This document shows, in pieces, positions 17,764 through 26,194 of a stretch of DNA of 64,000 bases. The position numbers were made by a program, and so were the translations under genes. The notes beneath the pieces are model-generated. The model did no database searches and was not told the DNA's origin. It saw nothing but the letters and a program-made list of their open reading frames with translations. The stretch is taken from positions 480,711 through 544,710 of the forward strand of contig NZ_BMRO01000003.1 in NCBI RefSeq assembly GCF_014648675.1. The letters are read 5' to 3'. Numbering within the stretch: the first letter of the stretch is position 1; the number at the start of each line of letters is the position of its first letter. The stretch comes from Actinomadura livida. Lineage in GTDB: Bacteria; Actinomycetota; Actinomycetes; Streptosporangiales; Streptosporangiaceae.

Positions 17764-17809
17764 CGATCAAAAATCGGTCCGGTAATCACCGTCACCCCCG
17801 AGGAGTGCA

Positions 17810-19015
17810 ATGACGACGGTCATCCTGGTGGTGATGTGCGTCGTGGTCGGGGCGCTCGAGCTGTACGCGGGCAAGCAGAGCCGGGATCAGTCGAACGCGT
17901 TCTCCCGCCGGATCGACGAACTGAACGAACAGGTCACCAAACAGAACAACGTCCTGGTCACGGTGGGCGAGCAGCTCACCGCCGAACTGTCGCGCGTCAA
18001 GCAGGACGTGCTGCCCGCCCTCGACACCCGGCTCCGCCAGAACACCGGGCAGGTCGAGGAACTCGCCGGGCTCGTCCACCAGGCCGACGAGTTCCTGCGG
18101 ACCCAGGCCGGCCGGCTCCGCGACCTGGAGCAGCAGCGGATCACGCTGGCCGCGCTGCGCCGCAAGCTCGGCGAGGTGGAGACGTCCGTGCGGGCCGTCA
18201 CCCGGACGGGCGCCGAGGAGATCGAGGGCAAGGTCGACACCGCCCTGGGCCGGCTCGCCGACCTTGAGCGCGGCGGCGAGGAGATCCTCGCCCTCCAGCG
18301 CACCCTCACCCGGACGCTGGAGGACGTCGAGGACGTCGTCGCCGAACTGCTGCAGTTCACCGAGGGCGAGCTGGACGACACGGTCAGCGCGGCGCTCACC
18401 GGCCGCCCCCGCCCCCACGGCGACGCCGTCACCGCCACGGGACGGCTCTGGACGCGCGACGACCAGCTGGACGACATCCTCGGCGAAATGTACGAGCGCT
18501 GCGTGCGCGCCAGCCGCCTCAACGTCCGCTTCCGCACCACCGAGGGCTCGGACGGGCCGGCCCCCGGCTCCCCCGAACGCCGCCGGTACTTCCTCGGCGG
18601 CCAAGCCGCCGAGGACCTGGCCGGCGCCTTCAGCGCGCTGCTCATCTCAACCGGCGCCGACCTCCCCCGCAACGGCCTGCACGACGCCCCCCGCGGCGAG
18701 GTAAGACGCGGCCTAGCCCGCATCGAACCCGGCCTCCCCCCAGGCGTGGAACCGACACGTCCCCCCGAAGACGAGGCCGCCCTCAAGGCCCTCCTCAGAA
18801 CCCTCTCGGAATGCTCCGGCGCCGTAGCCCAGATCGGCCCCCTAATGGCCGTCCGAACCCGCGACGAACTCCTATGCGCCGTCCTGACAGCCGCACAGTC
18901 CCTGGAACTGGAAAGCGACGAGCTCTTCTGGGACCCGTCCGCCGCAACAGTCCGCCTCCGCCGCCTCCCCTCCCACCAACTATGGGACCTGACCACCTGG
19001 GCCACCGCCCCCTAA
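17810..19015 (+). CDS. membrane-anchored coiled-coil protein, function unknown
   Basis: 401 aa with one N-terminal membrane helix (about 4-20), a long coiled coil (about 22-195), then a globular C-terminus without a family I recognise. A good AGGAG precedes the ATG. It follows the GlnH-like gene in the same direction after 161 bp with its own repeat-containing promoter region. It could belong to the same signalling system as a membrane scaffold; that is inference. The last 300 bp are strikingly C-rich on the coding strand, unlike the rest of the gene, and the C-richness runs on past the stop. Confidence 0.75.
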   Translation: MTTVILVVMCVVVGALELYAGKQSRDQSNAFSRRIDELNEQVTKQNNVLVTVGEQLTAELSRVKQDVLPALDTRLRQNTGQVEELAGLVHQADEFLRTQAGRLRDLEQQRITLAALRRKLGEVETSVRAVTRTGAEEIEGKVDTALGRLADLERGGEEILALQRTLTRTLEDVEDVVAELLQFTEGELDDTVSAALTGRPRPHGDAVTATGRLWTRDDQLDDILGEMYERCVRASRLNVRFRTTEGSDGPAPGSPERRRYFLGGQAAEDLAGAFSALLISTGADLPRNGLHDAPRGEVRRGLARIEPGLPPGVEPTRPPEDEAALKALLRTLSECSGAVAQIGPLMAVRTRDELLCAVLTAAQSLELESDELFWDPSAATVRLRRLPSHQLWDLTTWATAP

Positions 19016-19115
19016 CCCCCCCACCCAGCCCGCCCAAGCCACCCCAACCCACACCAATGCCACCGGGTCCAAGAAGACCGCGATCTCCACCGCCCAGCTG
19101 GGGCGCTGCCCTCCG

Positions 19116-19763
19116 TCAGCTCCGCGCCCCGACAGGCTGGGCGGCCACGCCGTAAACCCGCACGGTTCGCTCCGCCGGGCCGCCCAGTCGCACGTACAGC
19201 GGGCACGTCAGGGCGCGCGACACCGGATCCACCTCGACGCAGAGCCCGATACCGGCCGCTCGATCAAGGAAGACCGCGTTCTCCACCGCGCGCGCCCCTC
19301 GCACCGCGTACGGGACGGAATCGGCGTCGCCGGTGTCGAAGAGCTCCTCGAACGTCAGCCTCCGCGCGAAGCGCATCAGCACCTCCGCGTCCACCACGCG
19401 GCTGCCGATGGCCGCCGCCGGGCCCGCCACGACGATGCCGAAGCTCGGATTCTCCCGCCCTCGGACGTAGATCTCCCGGTCGGGCTCCAGCCCCCTGCGC
19501 CGTCCGGAGATCTGCAGGCCGAACCCGGCGTCGCCGTTCAGGTACGCGGGCGGGCCGAACCCGTCCCGGGCGCGCAGGGCCCCCGCCGGCATCTCCCAAC
19601 CGGGCAGGTAGACGCCGAGCCCCCGCAGGAGCAGCCGCCAGATGGGCCGCCGGGTCACCTCGTGCACGAACTCACCCCGTGCCCCCTTGGCGCTCCGCGC
19701 CCCGCCCGCGTCCCCAACGCCGTCCATGACGATCATCATCAGCCGCCGCTCCCCCTCCGGCAA
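19116..19763 (-). CDS. hypothetical protein
   Basis: Up to 215 aa; start ambiguous among the M residues at positions 1, 9, 10 and 13. It has no signal peptide, membrane segment or motif that I recognise. The sequence has the mixed composition of a folded alpha/beta protein (GFGLQISGRRRGL, SFGIVVAGPAAAIGSRVVDAEVL, IGLCVEVDP) and no good alternative frame, so it is probably real. It lies convergent to the coiled-coil gene and divergent from the PH-domain gene. Confidence 0.55.
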   Translation of the reverse strand: MPEGERRLMMIVMDGVGDAGGARSAKGARGEFVHEVTRRPIWRLLLRGLGVYLPGWEMPAGALRARDGFGPPAYLNGDAGFGLQISGRRRGLEPDREIYVRGRENPSFGIVVAGPAAAIGSRVVDAEVLMRFARRLTFEELFDTGDADSVPYAVRGARAVENAVFLDRAAGIGLCVEVDPVSRALTCPLYVRLGGPAERTVRVYGVAAQPVGARS

Positions 19764-19841
19764 GGCCCCGCTTCCCTTACTGCGGCGGCGCGGTCGCGTC
19801 GGCTACCGTTGAACCACCCGGATCTTGACGAGGACGCAGCC

Positions 19842-20360
19842 GTGAACCTGCAGGACATGATGGTGCAGCACGACAGCTCGTCGCGCACCGTCGACAAGTA
19901 CCTCATGTCCCACGAGGGACGCGTCATCGCCGTTCGCCACCATCCCGCCGTCCTCATCCCCTCGGTCGCGCTCGTCGTCGGCGGGCTGGTCGCCTGCGCC
20001 TCGGTCGCCGTGATCACCGGCGTGATGTGGATCTGGTGGCTGTGGCTGCCCACGCTCGGCTACCTGCTGTGGAAGATCATCGCCTGGTCGCTGGAGTTCT
20101 TCCTCGTCACCGAGCACCGGGTGATGCTGGTCAAGGGTGTGCTCAACCGCAACGTCGCGATGATGCCGCTGTCCAAGGTCACCGACATCACGCTGAACCG
20201 CTCCATGATCGGCCGGATGCTGGGCTACGGCGAGTTCCTCACCGAGTCCGCGGGCCAGAGCCAGGCCATCCGCGCCGTCAACTTCATGCCGTACCCGGAA
20301 CAGCTCTACCTGGAAGTCTCCTCCGTGATCTTCGGCACCATCGACGAATCCCCCGACTAG
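19842..20360 (+). CDS. PH-domain-containing membrane protein
   Basis: About 172 aa from GTG 19842, which has GAGGA 7 bp upstream; ATG 19857 is the alternative. Two adjacent membrane helices (about 45-90: HHPAVLIPSVALVVGG, IWWLWLPTLGYLLWKIIAW) are followed by a bacterial PH (bPH2/YdbT-type) domain (FFLVTEHRVMLVKGVLNRNVAMMPLSK, VTDITL). Family members are inner-membrane proteins, some linked to envelope stress or antimicrobial defence. No functional partner is adjacent. Confidence 0.82.
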   Translation: MNLQDMMVQHDSSSRTVDKYLMSHEGRVIAVRHHPAVLIPSVALVVGGLVACASVAVITGVMWIWWLWLPTLGYLLWKIIAWSLEFFLVTEHRVMLVKGVLNRNVAMMPLSKVTDITLNRSMIGRMLGYGEFLTESAGQSQAIRAVNFMPYPEQLYLEVSSVIFGTIDESPD

Positions 20361-21043
20361 CCCCGCTCCGGCCGCCACGCGGATCCCGCGCACCTACCAA
20401 CGCGGCAACCCCCGCCTCTCCACTGACCGGCCGCCCCATCCGCACGCCGACCATCACTCCAGTAGCGACACGGCAGCCGGACACCCACACACGTCCCGCC
20501 ATCCCGACCTGCCATCCCGACCTCGCGTCCCGACCCGGCGGCCCGGCCGGACGTCCCGACCCAGCGGCCCGACCCGGCGGCCCGACCGGACGTCCCAACC
20601 CGACGGCCCAAACCCGGCGGCCCGACCCGACGGCCCGACCCGACGGCCCGACCCGGCGGCCCGGCCGGGCGTCCTGTCCCGGCGGCCCATCGTCCCGGCG
20701 GCCCGACGTTTCGGCCCGCCGTCCTGACGACGGCGGCGGCGCACCGGCATGTGCCCCCCCGGGTTCAGGCACCGCGGTCGATGCCGACTGCCTCCGGCCG
20801 ACACCGAGACATGCACTTCCCAGGAAGGCGAATCCTGGAACGGAGTGTTACCGGGCTTTCACCAAGAGATATGCGTTTCGGCCGCGCCACCGGTGATCGA
20901 GGACCCCTTCGCACACCCTTGGATGCGCCTGGTAGCCATGCCCGCCGAATAGTCCCGCCGTGCGGTGATTCTCGTCCTCTGTGGGGATGTCCCGAGGTGA
21001 CGACCGGGCGTACTTTTAAATGCCGCAAGGAAGGAGACCGGCC
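20361..21043. other. 683-bp intergenic region with repeat array
   Basis: No gene recognised. The left half contains the 13-bp tandem repeat array listed separately. The right half (20717-21043) is unique sequence and ends with the ribosome binding site AAGGAG (21031-21036) of the DUF1778 gene. TACTTT at 21011-21016 is a possible -10 box. Confidence 0.5.
20518..20716. repeat. 13-bp tandem repeat array, about 15 units
   Basis: Fifteen imperfect head-to-tail copies of CGACCCGGCGGCC or close variants (for example CGACCGGACGTCC). Almost all are exactly 13 bp; one is 14 bp and one 16 bp. Because 13 is not a multiple of 3, the reading frame rotates in every copy. The Gly/Arg/Pro-rich open frames here are therefore an artefact of composition. 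Confidence 0.85.
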
Positions 21044-21313
21044 ATGTCTGAGTCGGTTCACCAGGACCTTCCCGCCACCCACGCCGACGATCACATCGCC
21101 TTGCGGATGTCCGCGGAACAGATCCTCGTGATCCGTAAGGCGGCCGAGCTGGCCGGCTGGACGGTCACCGACTACGTACTGTCCACCGTTCTGGACCGTG
21201 CCGAACGAGACCTCTACGAACACGCCGCCGCCCTGGAGGCCGCAGCTCCCACCGACTTCACCGACACCGACCCGTCAGACCCCTTCCTAGCCCTCCTGTC
21301 GGCCCTGACCTGA
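21044..21313 (+). CDS. DUF1778 (TacA-like) ribbon-helix-helix protein, apparently orphan
   Basis: 89 aa with AAGGAG 7 bp before the ATG. Residues 17-65 (IALRMSAEQILVIRKAAELAGWTVTDYVLSTVL) resemble the DUF1778 antitoxin fold: an N-terminal strand then two helices binding DNA as a dimer. An acidic Asp/Thr-rich tail takes the place of the toxin-neutralising segment. DUF1778 antitoxins normally precede a GNAT acetyltransferase toxin. Here nothing follows but a terminator-like hairpin and a transposase remnant. It may be an orphan antitoxin or a stand-alone regulator. Confidence 0.72.
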   Translation: MSESVHQDLPATHADDHIALRMSAEQILVIRKAAELAGWTVTDYVLSTVLDRAERDLYEHAAALEAAAPTDFTDTDPSDPFLALLSALT

Positions 21314-21423
21314 CCCGCCTCCATCTCCGGCGCCCCCGAGCTCCCGCCCGGAGACGAAAACCCGCCAGCACCCCCCACGACTCCCCAACGACCACGCAAC
21401 CATCACCGCACACGGCAACGGCT

Positions 21424-21468
21424 GCTCACGGCCTACCCGGCGCAGAGGGCGTCGGGTAGGCCGTGAGC
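21424..21468 (+). terminator. 16-bp perfect hairpin
   Basis: GCTCACGGCCTACCCG (21424-21439) pairs perfectly with 21453-21468 around a 13-nt loop. It is probably the terminator of the DUF1778 gene; it also sits at the left border of the IS256 remnant. Confidence 0.6.
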
Positions 21469-21496
21469 GCCGAGTCCGACGACCCCGACCACGGAG

Positions 21497-21690
21497 ATGG
21501 CCGGAGTTGATCAGGAGCTGGTCGGCCGGTTGGTGGCCCCGGCCCGTGAGCAGGGCAGGAGTTGACCGATGAGGGCGCTACCTGACGGTGGTGAGCCTGG
21601 CCCCCAGGGGGCACGGGCCGCAAACGCTGGGTCATGCCGCGCCGGCGGGGGCGGTGGAAGGCCGCACTCAACGCCGTCGCAATCGCCTGA
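21497..21690 (+). pseudogene. IS256-family transposase remnant
   Basis: Two ends of an IS256-type transposase survive with most of the protein deleted. ATG 21497 begins MAGVDQELVGRLVAPAREQG, which resembles the N-terminus of actinobacterial IS256 transposases. Further on, YLTVVSLAP and, after a frameshift, TGRKRWVM then RWKAALNAVAIA (ending in TGA at 21688-21690) match their C-terminal end. About 350 residues including the DDE core are missing. No terminal inverted repeats were identified. It marks an old insertion in the accessory zone. Confidence 0.7.
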
Positions 21691-21736
21691 GGTGATTACC
21701 GGGTGCGGTTACGGGCGTCCGGTGCGGTGCTTGTGG

Positions 21737-22171
21737 TCAGGGGGTGGGGACGGCGGTGGAGAGGCGGGTGGCGTAGTCGGCGGCTTCGGCTTCTGAGGCG
21801 TACTTCTGGCGGGGCCAGAAGAAGCCGCGGAGCCCGTCTTTGCGGTCGCGCGGGACGATGTGGACGTGCAGGTGCGGGACGCTCTGGCTGATGCGGTTGT
21901 TCATCGCCACGAACGAGCCGGCCGCCTCTAGCACCGACTCCATCGCGGCCGCGAGGCGTTGTGCGTGGCCGAAGAACGGGCCGAGCATCTCGCCGGGCAG
22001 ATCCGTGAGGGTCTCGTAGTGCACGCGCGGGATGAGCAGCGTGTGCCCCTTGAAGAGCGGCCTCGTGTCAAGGAATGCCATCGCGTCCGGCGCATCCATC
22101 ACCACGTGCGCGGGGCGCTCCCCTTTGGCGATCTCGCAGAACACGCACACCTTCGAATCACCCATGGCCAT
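21737..22171 (-). CDS. HIT-family nucleotide hydrolase
   Basis: 144 aa with the histidine triad HLHVHIVPR (about 100-108). The N-terminal CVFCEIAKGERPAHVV is typical of the Hint branch, which hydrolyses AMP-lysine or aminoacyl-adenylate-type substrates. CVFC could bind zinc together with a downstream His. It is separated from the upstream DUF1963 gene by 40 bp on the same strand. A start at Met3 (22165) is equally possible. Confidence 0.88.
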   Translation of the reverse strand: MAMGDSKVCVFCEIAKGERPAHVVMDAPDAMAFLDTRPLFKGHTLLIPRVHYETLTDLPGEMLGPFFGHAQRLAAAMESVLEAAGSFVAMNNRISQSVPHLHVHIVPRDRKDGLRGFFWPRQKYASEAEAADYATRLSTAVPTP

Positions 22172-22211
22172 ATTCTCCCCCGGCGTCGCAGGTCCCGAGT
22201 GGGAGCGGGGG

Positions 22212-23039
22212 TCAGGCGGCCTGGAGGGTCAGCCAGGTTTGTTCGAGGGGGTCCTCCGGTCTGGAGCAGAAGTAGACGCGGCCAGGGTCGCCCCAGTACC
22301 AGCCGAGCCGGTCGTCAGAATCGAGTTGGAGCAGGAGACGCCACTCGTCTACGGCGCGCTCCTCGTCCCGAGTCAGGGGCGGAGGTGCTACGGAGTCCAG
22401 GGGGCGGCCCGTCGAGGTGTACAGGCAGTCGGGGCCTAGGGGGCGCTGGACCAGGGCTGGCCAGCCGCCCAGTTGGTGGGCGGGCATGTCGCGGGGCCAG
22501 ATGTGCTGCGACCAGACGGCGTGCAGTTGCTCGTAGACGGGCACGAGGCCGCTGTAAGCGGCCTCCAGCCGGCGCACAGCAGGTTCCTTGGGGGACGGCA
22601 GGGAGAGGAACGGCATGGCGTGCAGGCGCGTCTGCGGGTAGGTCAAGGCGCCGGGGGGCGGGGCCGCTTCACGAAGGTCGCCGGTGAAGAGGCGCCAGCC
22701 GTCGCGTTGCGCGGCCGTGTCGCCCCAGGGGCGCGGGACGTCGCTCGCGTAATAGAAGGCGGCCTTCCCAGACGACGGGATGCCGGAGATCTCCCCGAAC
22801 GGGGTGAGGTCGGTGAAGTCGATCGCGCCGAGGAAGTCCAGGGGGCGACCGTTCCAGCGCGGCCAGGGTTCGCCGGGCGGCAGGAGCGGGGTGCCGCCGA
22901 GGTCGACGGGTGCGTCGCCCTCGGCGCCGAGCCTCAGCGCCCGGCCGGCCAGGGGCAGCAGGGCCGCGGTGACCTCCGGGGTCAGGAAGGCGGCGAAGAG
23001 CGCTCGGAGGCGGGCGTACTGTTCCGCGAAGTGATCCAT
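22212..23039 (-). CDS. DUF1963 (YwqG-like) protein
   Basis: About 275 aa; MDHFAEQY is chosen as start, although the frame stays open to 23078. Typical DUF1963 segments are LGGTPLLPPGEPWPRWNGRPLDFLGAIDF near residue 47, YFCSRPEDPLEQTW at the C-terminus, and many aromatic residues. The biochemical role of the family is not established. It is soluble, without signal peptide, and followed by the HIT gene on the same strand. Confidence 0.8.
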   Translation of the reverse strand: MDHFAEQYARLRALFAAFLTPEVTAALLPLAGRALRLGAEGDAPVDLGGTPLLPPGEPWPRWNGRPLDFLGAIDFTDLTPFGEISGIPSSGKAAFYYASDVPRPWGDTAAQRDGWRLFTGDLREAAPPPGALTYPQTRLHAMPFLSLPSPKEPAVRRLEAAYSGLVPVYEQLHAVWSQHIWPRDMPAHQLGGWPALVQRPLGPDCLYTSTGRPLDSVAPPPLTRDEERAVDEWRLLLQLDSDDRLGWYWGDPGRVYFCSRPEDPLEQTWLTLQAA

Positions 23040-23102
23040 GCACGTAGCCTCACCCGGCACGGGAACGGCGCGCAGCATCCCGCGAACATGTGGATAACTT
23101 CG

Positions 23103-23609
23103 TCAGCGGCGTTCGAGGGCGCTCGCGAGCTGCAGCAGGAAGCGGTCGACCTCCTGCTCGTCGTAGCCAGGGCCGAGGCGGACGACGCGGAAGGCGCTCT
23201 CCCGCACGTCGCGGGCGGTCACCGGCGGGGCCGAACCGCGCAGGCCGGCGATGACCCGGTCGAGGAACGCGTCCACATCCCGGACGTCGTAGCCCGAGCG
23301 GATGCCGGCGCCCGAGAACCGGGCGTTCTGGATCCAGTTGATCAACCAGGCGGGCTGGGCGCGCGACCGGCCCGGCCGCTCCCTGATCGGCGCCCTCGCC
23401 TGCAGCTCCCTGATGCACTCGCCGACCAGCTCGTCGACGGAGCGGGGGTCGTAGCCGCGCATGACGACGTCGAACCGGGTGCCCCGCACCTCGTCCGCGG
23501 ACATCGGCGGCCCGCCGTTCAGCGCCTGCGAGATCCTCCGCAGCAGCGCGTCCACCTGACCGCGGTCGTAGCCGCGCAGGACCACCGGCAGCCGCACACC
23601 CGTCTTCAC
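23103..23609 (-). CDS. small protein of four DivIVA-like repeats
   Basis: 168 aa starting with GTG. It consists of four copies, about 45 residues apart, of the short DivIVA (DivI1A-type) motif F.V..RGYD...VD..L..I...L: RGYDRGQVDALL, RGYDPRSVDELV, SGYDVRDVDAFL and PGYDEQEVDRFL. Between copies 2 and 3 an insert rich in Arg/Pro occurs. Ordinary DivIVA/Wag31 has one such motif followed by coiled coil. This protein has only motifs and no coiled coil. It may bind membrane or DivIVA assemblies; the function is unassigned. Confidence 0.78.
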   Translation of the reverse strand: MKTGVRLPVVLRGYDRGQVDALLRRISQALNGGPPMSADEVRGTRFDVVMRGYDPRSVDELVGECIRELQARAPIRERPGRSRAQPAWLINWIQNARFSGAGIRSGYDVRDVDAFLDRVIAGLRGSAPPVTARDVRESAFRVVRLGPGYDEQEVDRFLLQLASALERR

Positions 23610-23675
23610 CGGTACCGTGCTCCTCAGCCCGCATCAGCGCGGCCGCGGGACGGCGGTGACACGCCCGCGGCGCGC

Positions 23676-24821
23676 TCAGTCCTTGGTCGCCGCGGCCAGC
23701 TGACCGCAGGCCCCGTCGATCTCCCTGCCCCGAGTGTCGCGCACCGTAACCGGAACCCCGTGGGCCTCCAGGCGGCGGACGAACTCGCGCTCGTCCTCCG
23801 GCCGGGACGCGGTCCACTTGGAACCGGGTGTCGGGTTCAACGGGATCAGATTGACGTGTACGAGATTCCCGCGCAAGAGCCTGCCGAGGAGATCCGCCCT
23901 CCACGCCTGGTCGTTGATGTCCTTGATGAGGGCGTATTCAATCGACACGCGGCGGCCGCTGCGTTCCGCGTAGGCCCAGGCGGCGTCCAGGACCTCGGCG
24001 ACCTTCCAGCGGTTGTTGACCGGGACGAGGTCGTCGCGCAGTTCGTCGTCGGGTGCGTGCAGGGACACCGCAAGCCGCACCGACATGTCCTCCGCGGCGA
24101 GCTTCTCGATCGCCGGGACGAGCCCGACCGTGGACACCGTCACCGAACGCTGGGAGATGCCCAAGCCGGCGGGTGCCGGATCGGTGATACGGCGTACCGC
24201 GCCTATCACGGCCTTGTAGTTCGCCAGCGGCTCCCCCATGCCCATGAAGACGATGTTGGAGACGCGTCCGGGCCCGCCTGGGATGCGCCCACGCGCCAGT
24301 GCGCGCGCGCCCGCGGTCACCTGCTCGACGATCTCAGCCGTGGAGAGGTTGCGGGTGAGCCCCGCCTGACCGGTCGCGCAGAAGGGGCAGTTCATGCCGC
24401 AACCAGCCTGGGAGGACACGCACATCGTCGCCCGGTCCGGGTAGCGCATCAGCACCGATTCGAACAGGACGCCGTCGAACGCCTTCCAGACGGTCTTCAG
24501 CGTCGTGCCACCGTCACAGTCCATCTCCCGTACGGGGGTCAGCAGCGACGGCAGCAGTTCGGACACGAGACGTTCGCGGACGGCGGCCGGCAGGTCCGTC
24601 ATCTTCGCCGGGTCGTCGACCAGCCGGGCGAAGTAGTGCCTCGACAGCTGGTCCGCGCGGAACGGCTTCTCCCCCAGCTCGGTGACGGCCTCGCGGCGTT
24701 CCGCGGTGGTGAGGTCGGCGAGATGCCTCGGCGGCTTGCCGCGCCGTGGGGCGGCGAAGACGAGCTTGGCCGGGGTCTTCTCGGGCGCGGGGCCGGCGGT
24801 TGCGGGCTGGGTGGCAGACAT
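23676..24821 (-). CDS. rlmN: dual-specificity RNA methyltransferase RlmN (23S A2503 C2)
   Basis: 381 aa radical-SAM enzyme methylating C2 of A2503 in 23S rRNA and A37 in some tRNAs. The cluster-binding motif is CGMNCPFC (Cys141, 145, 148). [17 protein letters not shown] and GACGQL (with the C-terminal catalytic Cys near 372) are all present. GGAGG precedes the ATG well. It follows cdsA in usual actinobacterial order, but here a divergent SUFU gene lies between the two. The upstream region carries three short direct repeats. Confidence 0.96.
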   Translation of the reverse strand: MSATQPATAGPAPEKTPAKLVFAAPRRGKPPRHLADLTTAERREAVTELGEKPFRADQLSRHYFARLVDDPAKMTDLPAAVRERLVSELLPSLLTPVREMDCDGGTTLKTVWKAFDGVLFESVLMRYPDRATMCVSSQAGCGMNCPFCATGQAGLTRNLSTAEIVEQVTAGARALARGRIPGGPGRVSNIVFMGMGEPLANYKAVIGAVRRITDPAPAGLGISQRSVTVSTVGLVPAIEKLAAEDMSVRLAVSLHAPDDELRDDLVPVNNRWKVAEVLDAAWAYAERSGRRVSIEYALIKDINDQAWRADLLGRLLRGNLVHVNLIPLNPTPGSKWTASRPEDEREFVRRLEAHGVPVTVRDTRGREIDGACGQLAAATKD

Positions 24822-24848
24822 GGTGCCTCCAGTGTCGCAAACAAGGCC

Positions 24849-24889
24849 GTGTGCATCGTCCATGTGCACGGTCCATGTGTATCGTCCGT
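24849..24889. repeat. three short direct repeats upstream of rlmN
   Basis: GTGTGCATCGTCCAT (24849-24863), GTGCACGGTCCAT (24864-24876) and GTGTATCGTCCGT (24877-24889) are tandem variants of one 13-15-bp unit in the 159-bp divergent spacer between rlmN and the SUFU gene. They also form GTGCA/TGCAC inverted pairs. Repeated binding sites for a regulator are possible. Confidence 0.5.
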
Positions 24890-24980
24890 CTCGGCCCCGC
24901 GTCCGGTGCCGGCGCGGCGCCGCTCGACGCGTACGACGACATTCCTGCACATGACCTTGTGTGCGACTAAGGTCTCGATC

Positions 24981-26126
24981 ATGTCGGTATTGCGTAAGGG
25001 CGCCGCCCCGTCCCGGGGATCGAAGGCCACGGTCGTCCACGCCTCTGCCAGCCCCTACGGCAGTCGGCGGCTCATCATCGAGACCGACGGTGACGTCACC
25101 GCGGCCTACCTGAAAGACGCACGCGACTCGGTGGTCGGTGCAACGTGGGTCGGAAACCACCGCAAGGCCCCGGCGGAGCTCGACCGGTCCCGGCTGGAGG
25201 CGGGCCGTGCCCCGCTCCTGCCCGAGTCCCATGTTCGCCATCCGGAGCCGCGCAAGGCACTCGACGCCGAGGGCCTGGAGGTCGTCTGGTTCGAGGAGGG
25301 CGACGGTGTGGCCGTCCTTGAGGCGGGCGACCCGCTGTTCGTCATCCCCGGCTGGTCCGACATGGGACGCGGCATCCCCGGATACGCCCGCGACGCGACC
25401 CGCCAGAGCCCTTTCGCGTTCCCACTGGACGAGGAGATCGAAGACTTCGGGCCGCGGATCGACCGTGCGCGCGAGCACTGGAAGATGGTCCGTGCAGACG
25501 GTTCCTGGGCGGACTTCCAGCAGGCGGTGCTCGGCCACCTGCTGCAACGGCTCGGCCCGGGTGGCCACTACTGGCACGATGTCGGCCGGCAGTTGGGCAG
25601 CGCGCGGACGGGCGCGGCCCCGACCGTGGGGGTGTCCGAGCGTCCCGCACGGGGTGACCGCGAGTTCACCGTGCTGAGCACGGTCGGAATGTGCCGCCAG
25701 CGGATGCCCACCGTCGAACTGTACGAGGACGACGTCGCCCCCTTCGGGCGGATCGAACTGGCCGTCGCGAGCACCCTCCCGAGCCAGCGCGCCGGCAGCA
25801 TCTTCCCTTGGCTGGCGCAGTACCCATGGCGGTCCGTGACCTGGTTCGCCCCCGGGGACGTCGTCAAGTGGTACCACGAGGCCCGCACGTTCCCCCTCGG
25901 CGGCGACGAGGCGAAGTGGGAGGGTGTGCTCCTGCTGGACGATCCAAGTCGTTTGACCGGCCCTGAAGGCCCCGCCCTGACGGGCTTCACGCTCAACGGC
26001 GATCCCGTGCGGTGGCTCTGGCTTGTGCCCATCACCGCTGAGGAGCACCGCTACGCCAAGAGCGAGGGATCGGACGCGCTGATCAGGCGCCTCGCCCAGC
26101 AGGGCAGGTCCTGGGTCGTCTCCTGA
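24981..26126 (+). CDS. SUFU (suppressor of fused) domain protein
   Basis: 381 aa; ATG 24981 is chosen, with ATG 24951 also in frame. The C-terminal half (about 215-381) is a bacterial suppressor-of-fused domain: [37 protein letters not shown] and [10 protein letters not shown]-like [15 protein letters not shown]. The N-terminal half (1-200) is less typical and may be an unnamed accessory domain. Bacterial SUFU-domain proteins are often immunity or polymorphic-toxin related, but no toxin is seen nearby. It is transcribed divergently from rlmN. Confidence 0.75.
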   Translation: MSVLRKGAAPSRGSKATVVHASASPYGSRRLIIETDGDVTAAYLKDARDSVVGATWVGNHRKAPAELDRSRLEAGRAPLLPESHVRHPEPRKALDAEGLEVVWFEEGDGVAVLEAGDPLFVIPGWSDMGRGIPGYARDATRQSPFAFPLDEEIEDFGPRIDRAREHWKMVRADGSWADFQQAVLGHLLQRLGPGGHYWHDVGRQLGSARTGAAPTVGVSERPARGDREFTVLSTVGMCRQRMPTVELYEDDVAPFGRIELAVASTLPSQRAGSIFPWLAQYPWRSVTWFAPGDVVKWYHEARTFPLGGDEAKWEGVLLLDDPSRLTGPEGPALTGFTLNGDPVRWLWLVPITAEEHRYAKSEGSDALIRRLAQQGRSWVVS

Positions 26127-26132
26127 CCTTCC

Positions 26133-26167
26133 GACGTCCCGGCTCGCCTCACCGAGTCCGGGGCGTC
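26133..26167. terminator. bidirectional terminator between SUFU gene and cdsA
   Basis: GACGTCCCGG (26133-26142) pairs with CCGGGGCGTC (26158-26167), ten pairs including one G-U, between two convergent genes. Confidence 0.45.
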
Positions 26168-26194
26168 TGACGCCTTCGCCGCGTCCCGGAACCG

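Noticed and set aside
20284-20772. 162-aa minus-strand open frame, Gly/Arg/Pro-rich
   Set aside because: It is made by the 13-bp tandem array, whose unit length rotates the frame; several frames are open at once and no ribosome site is seen.
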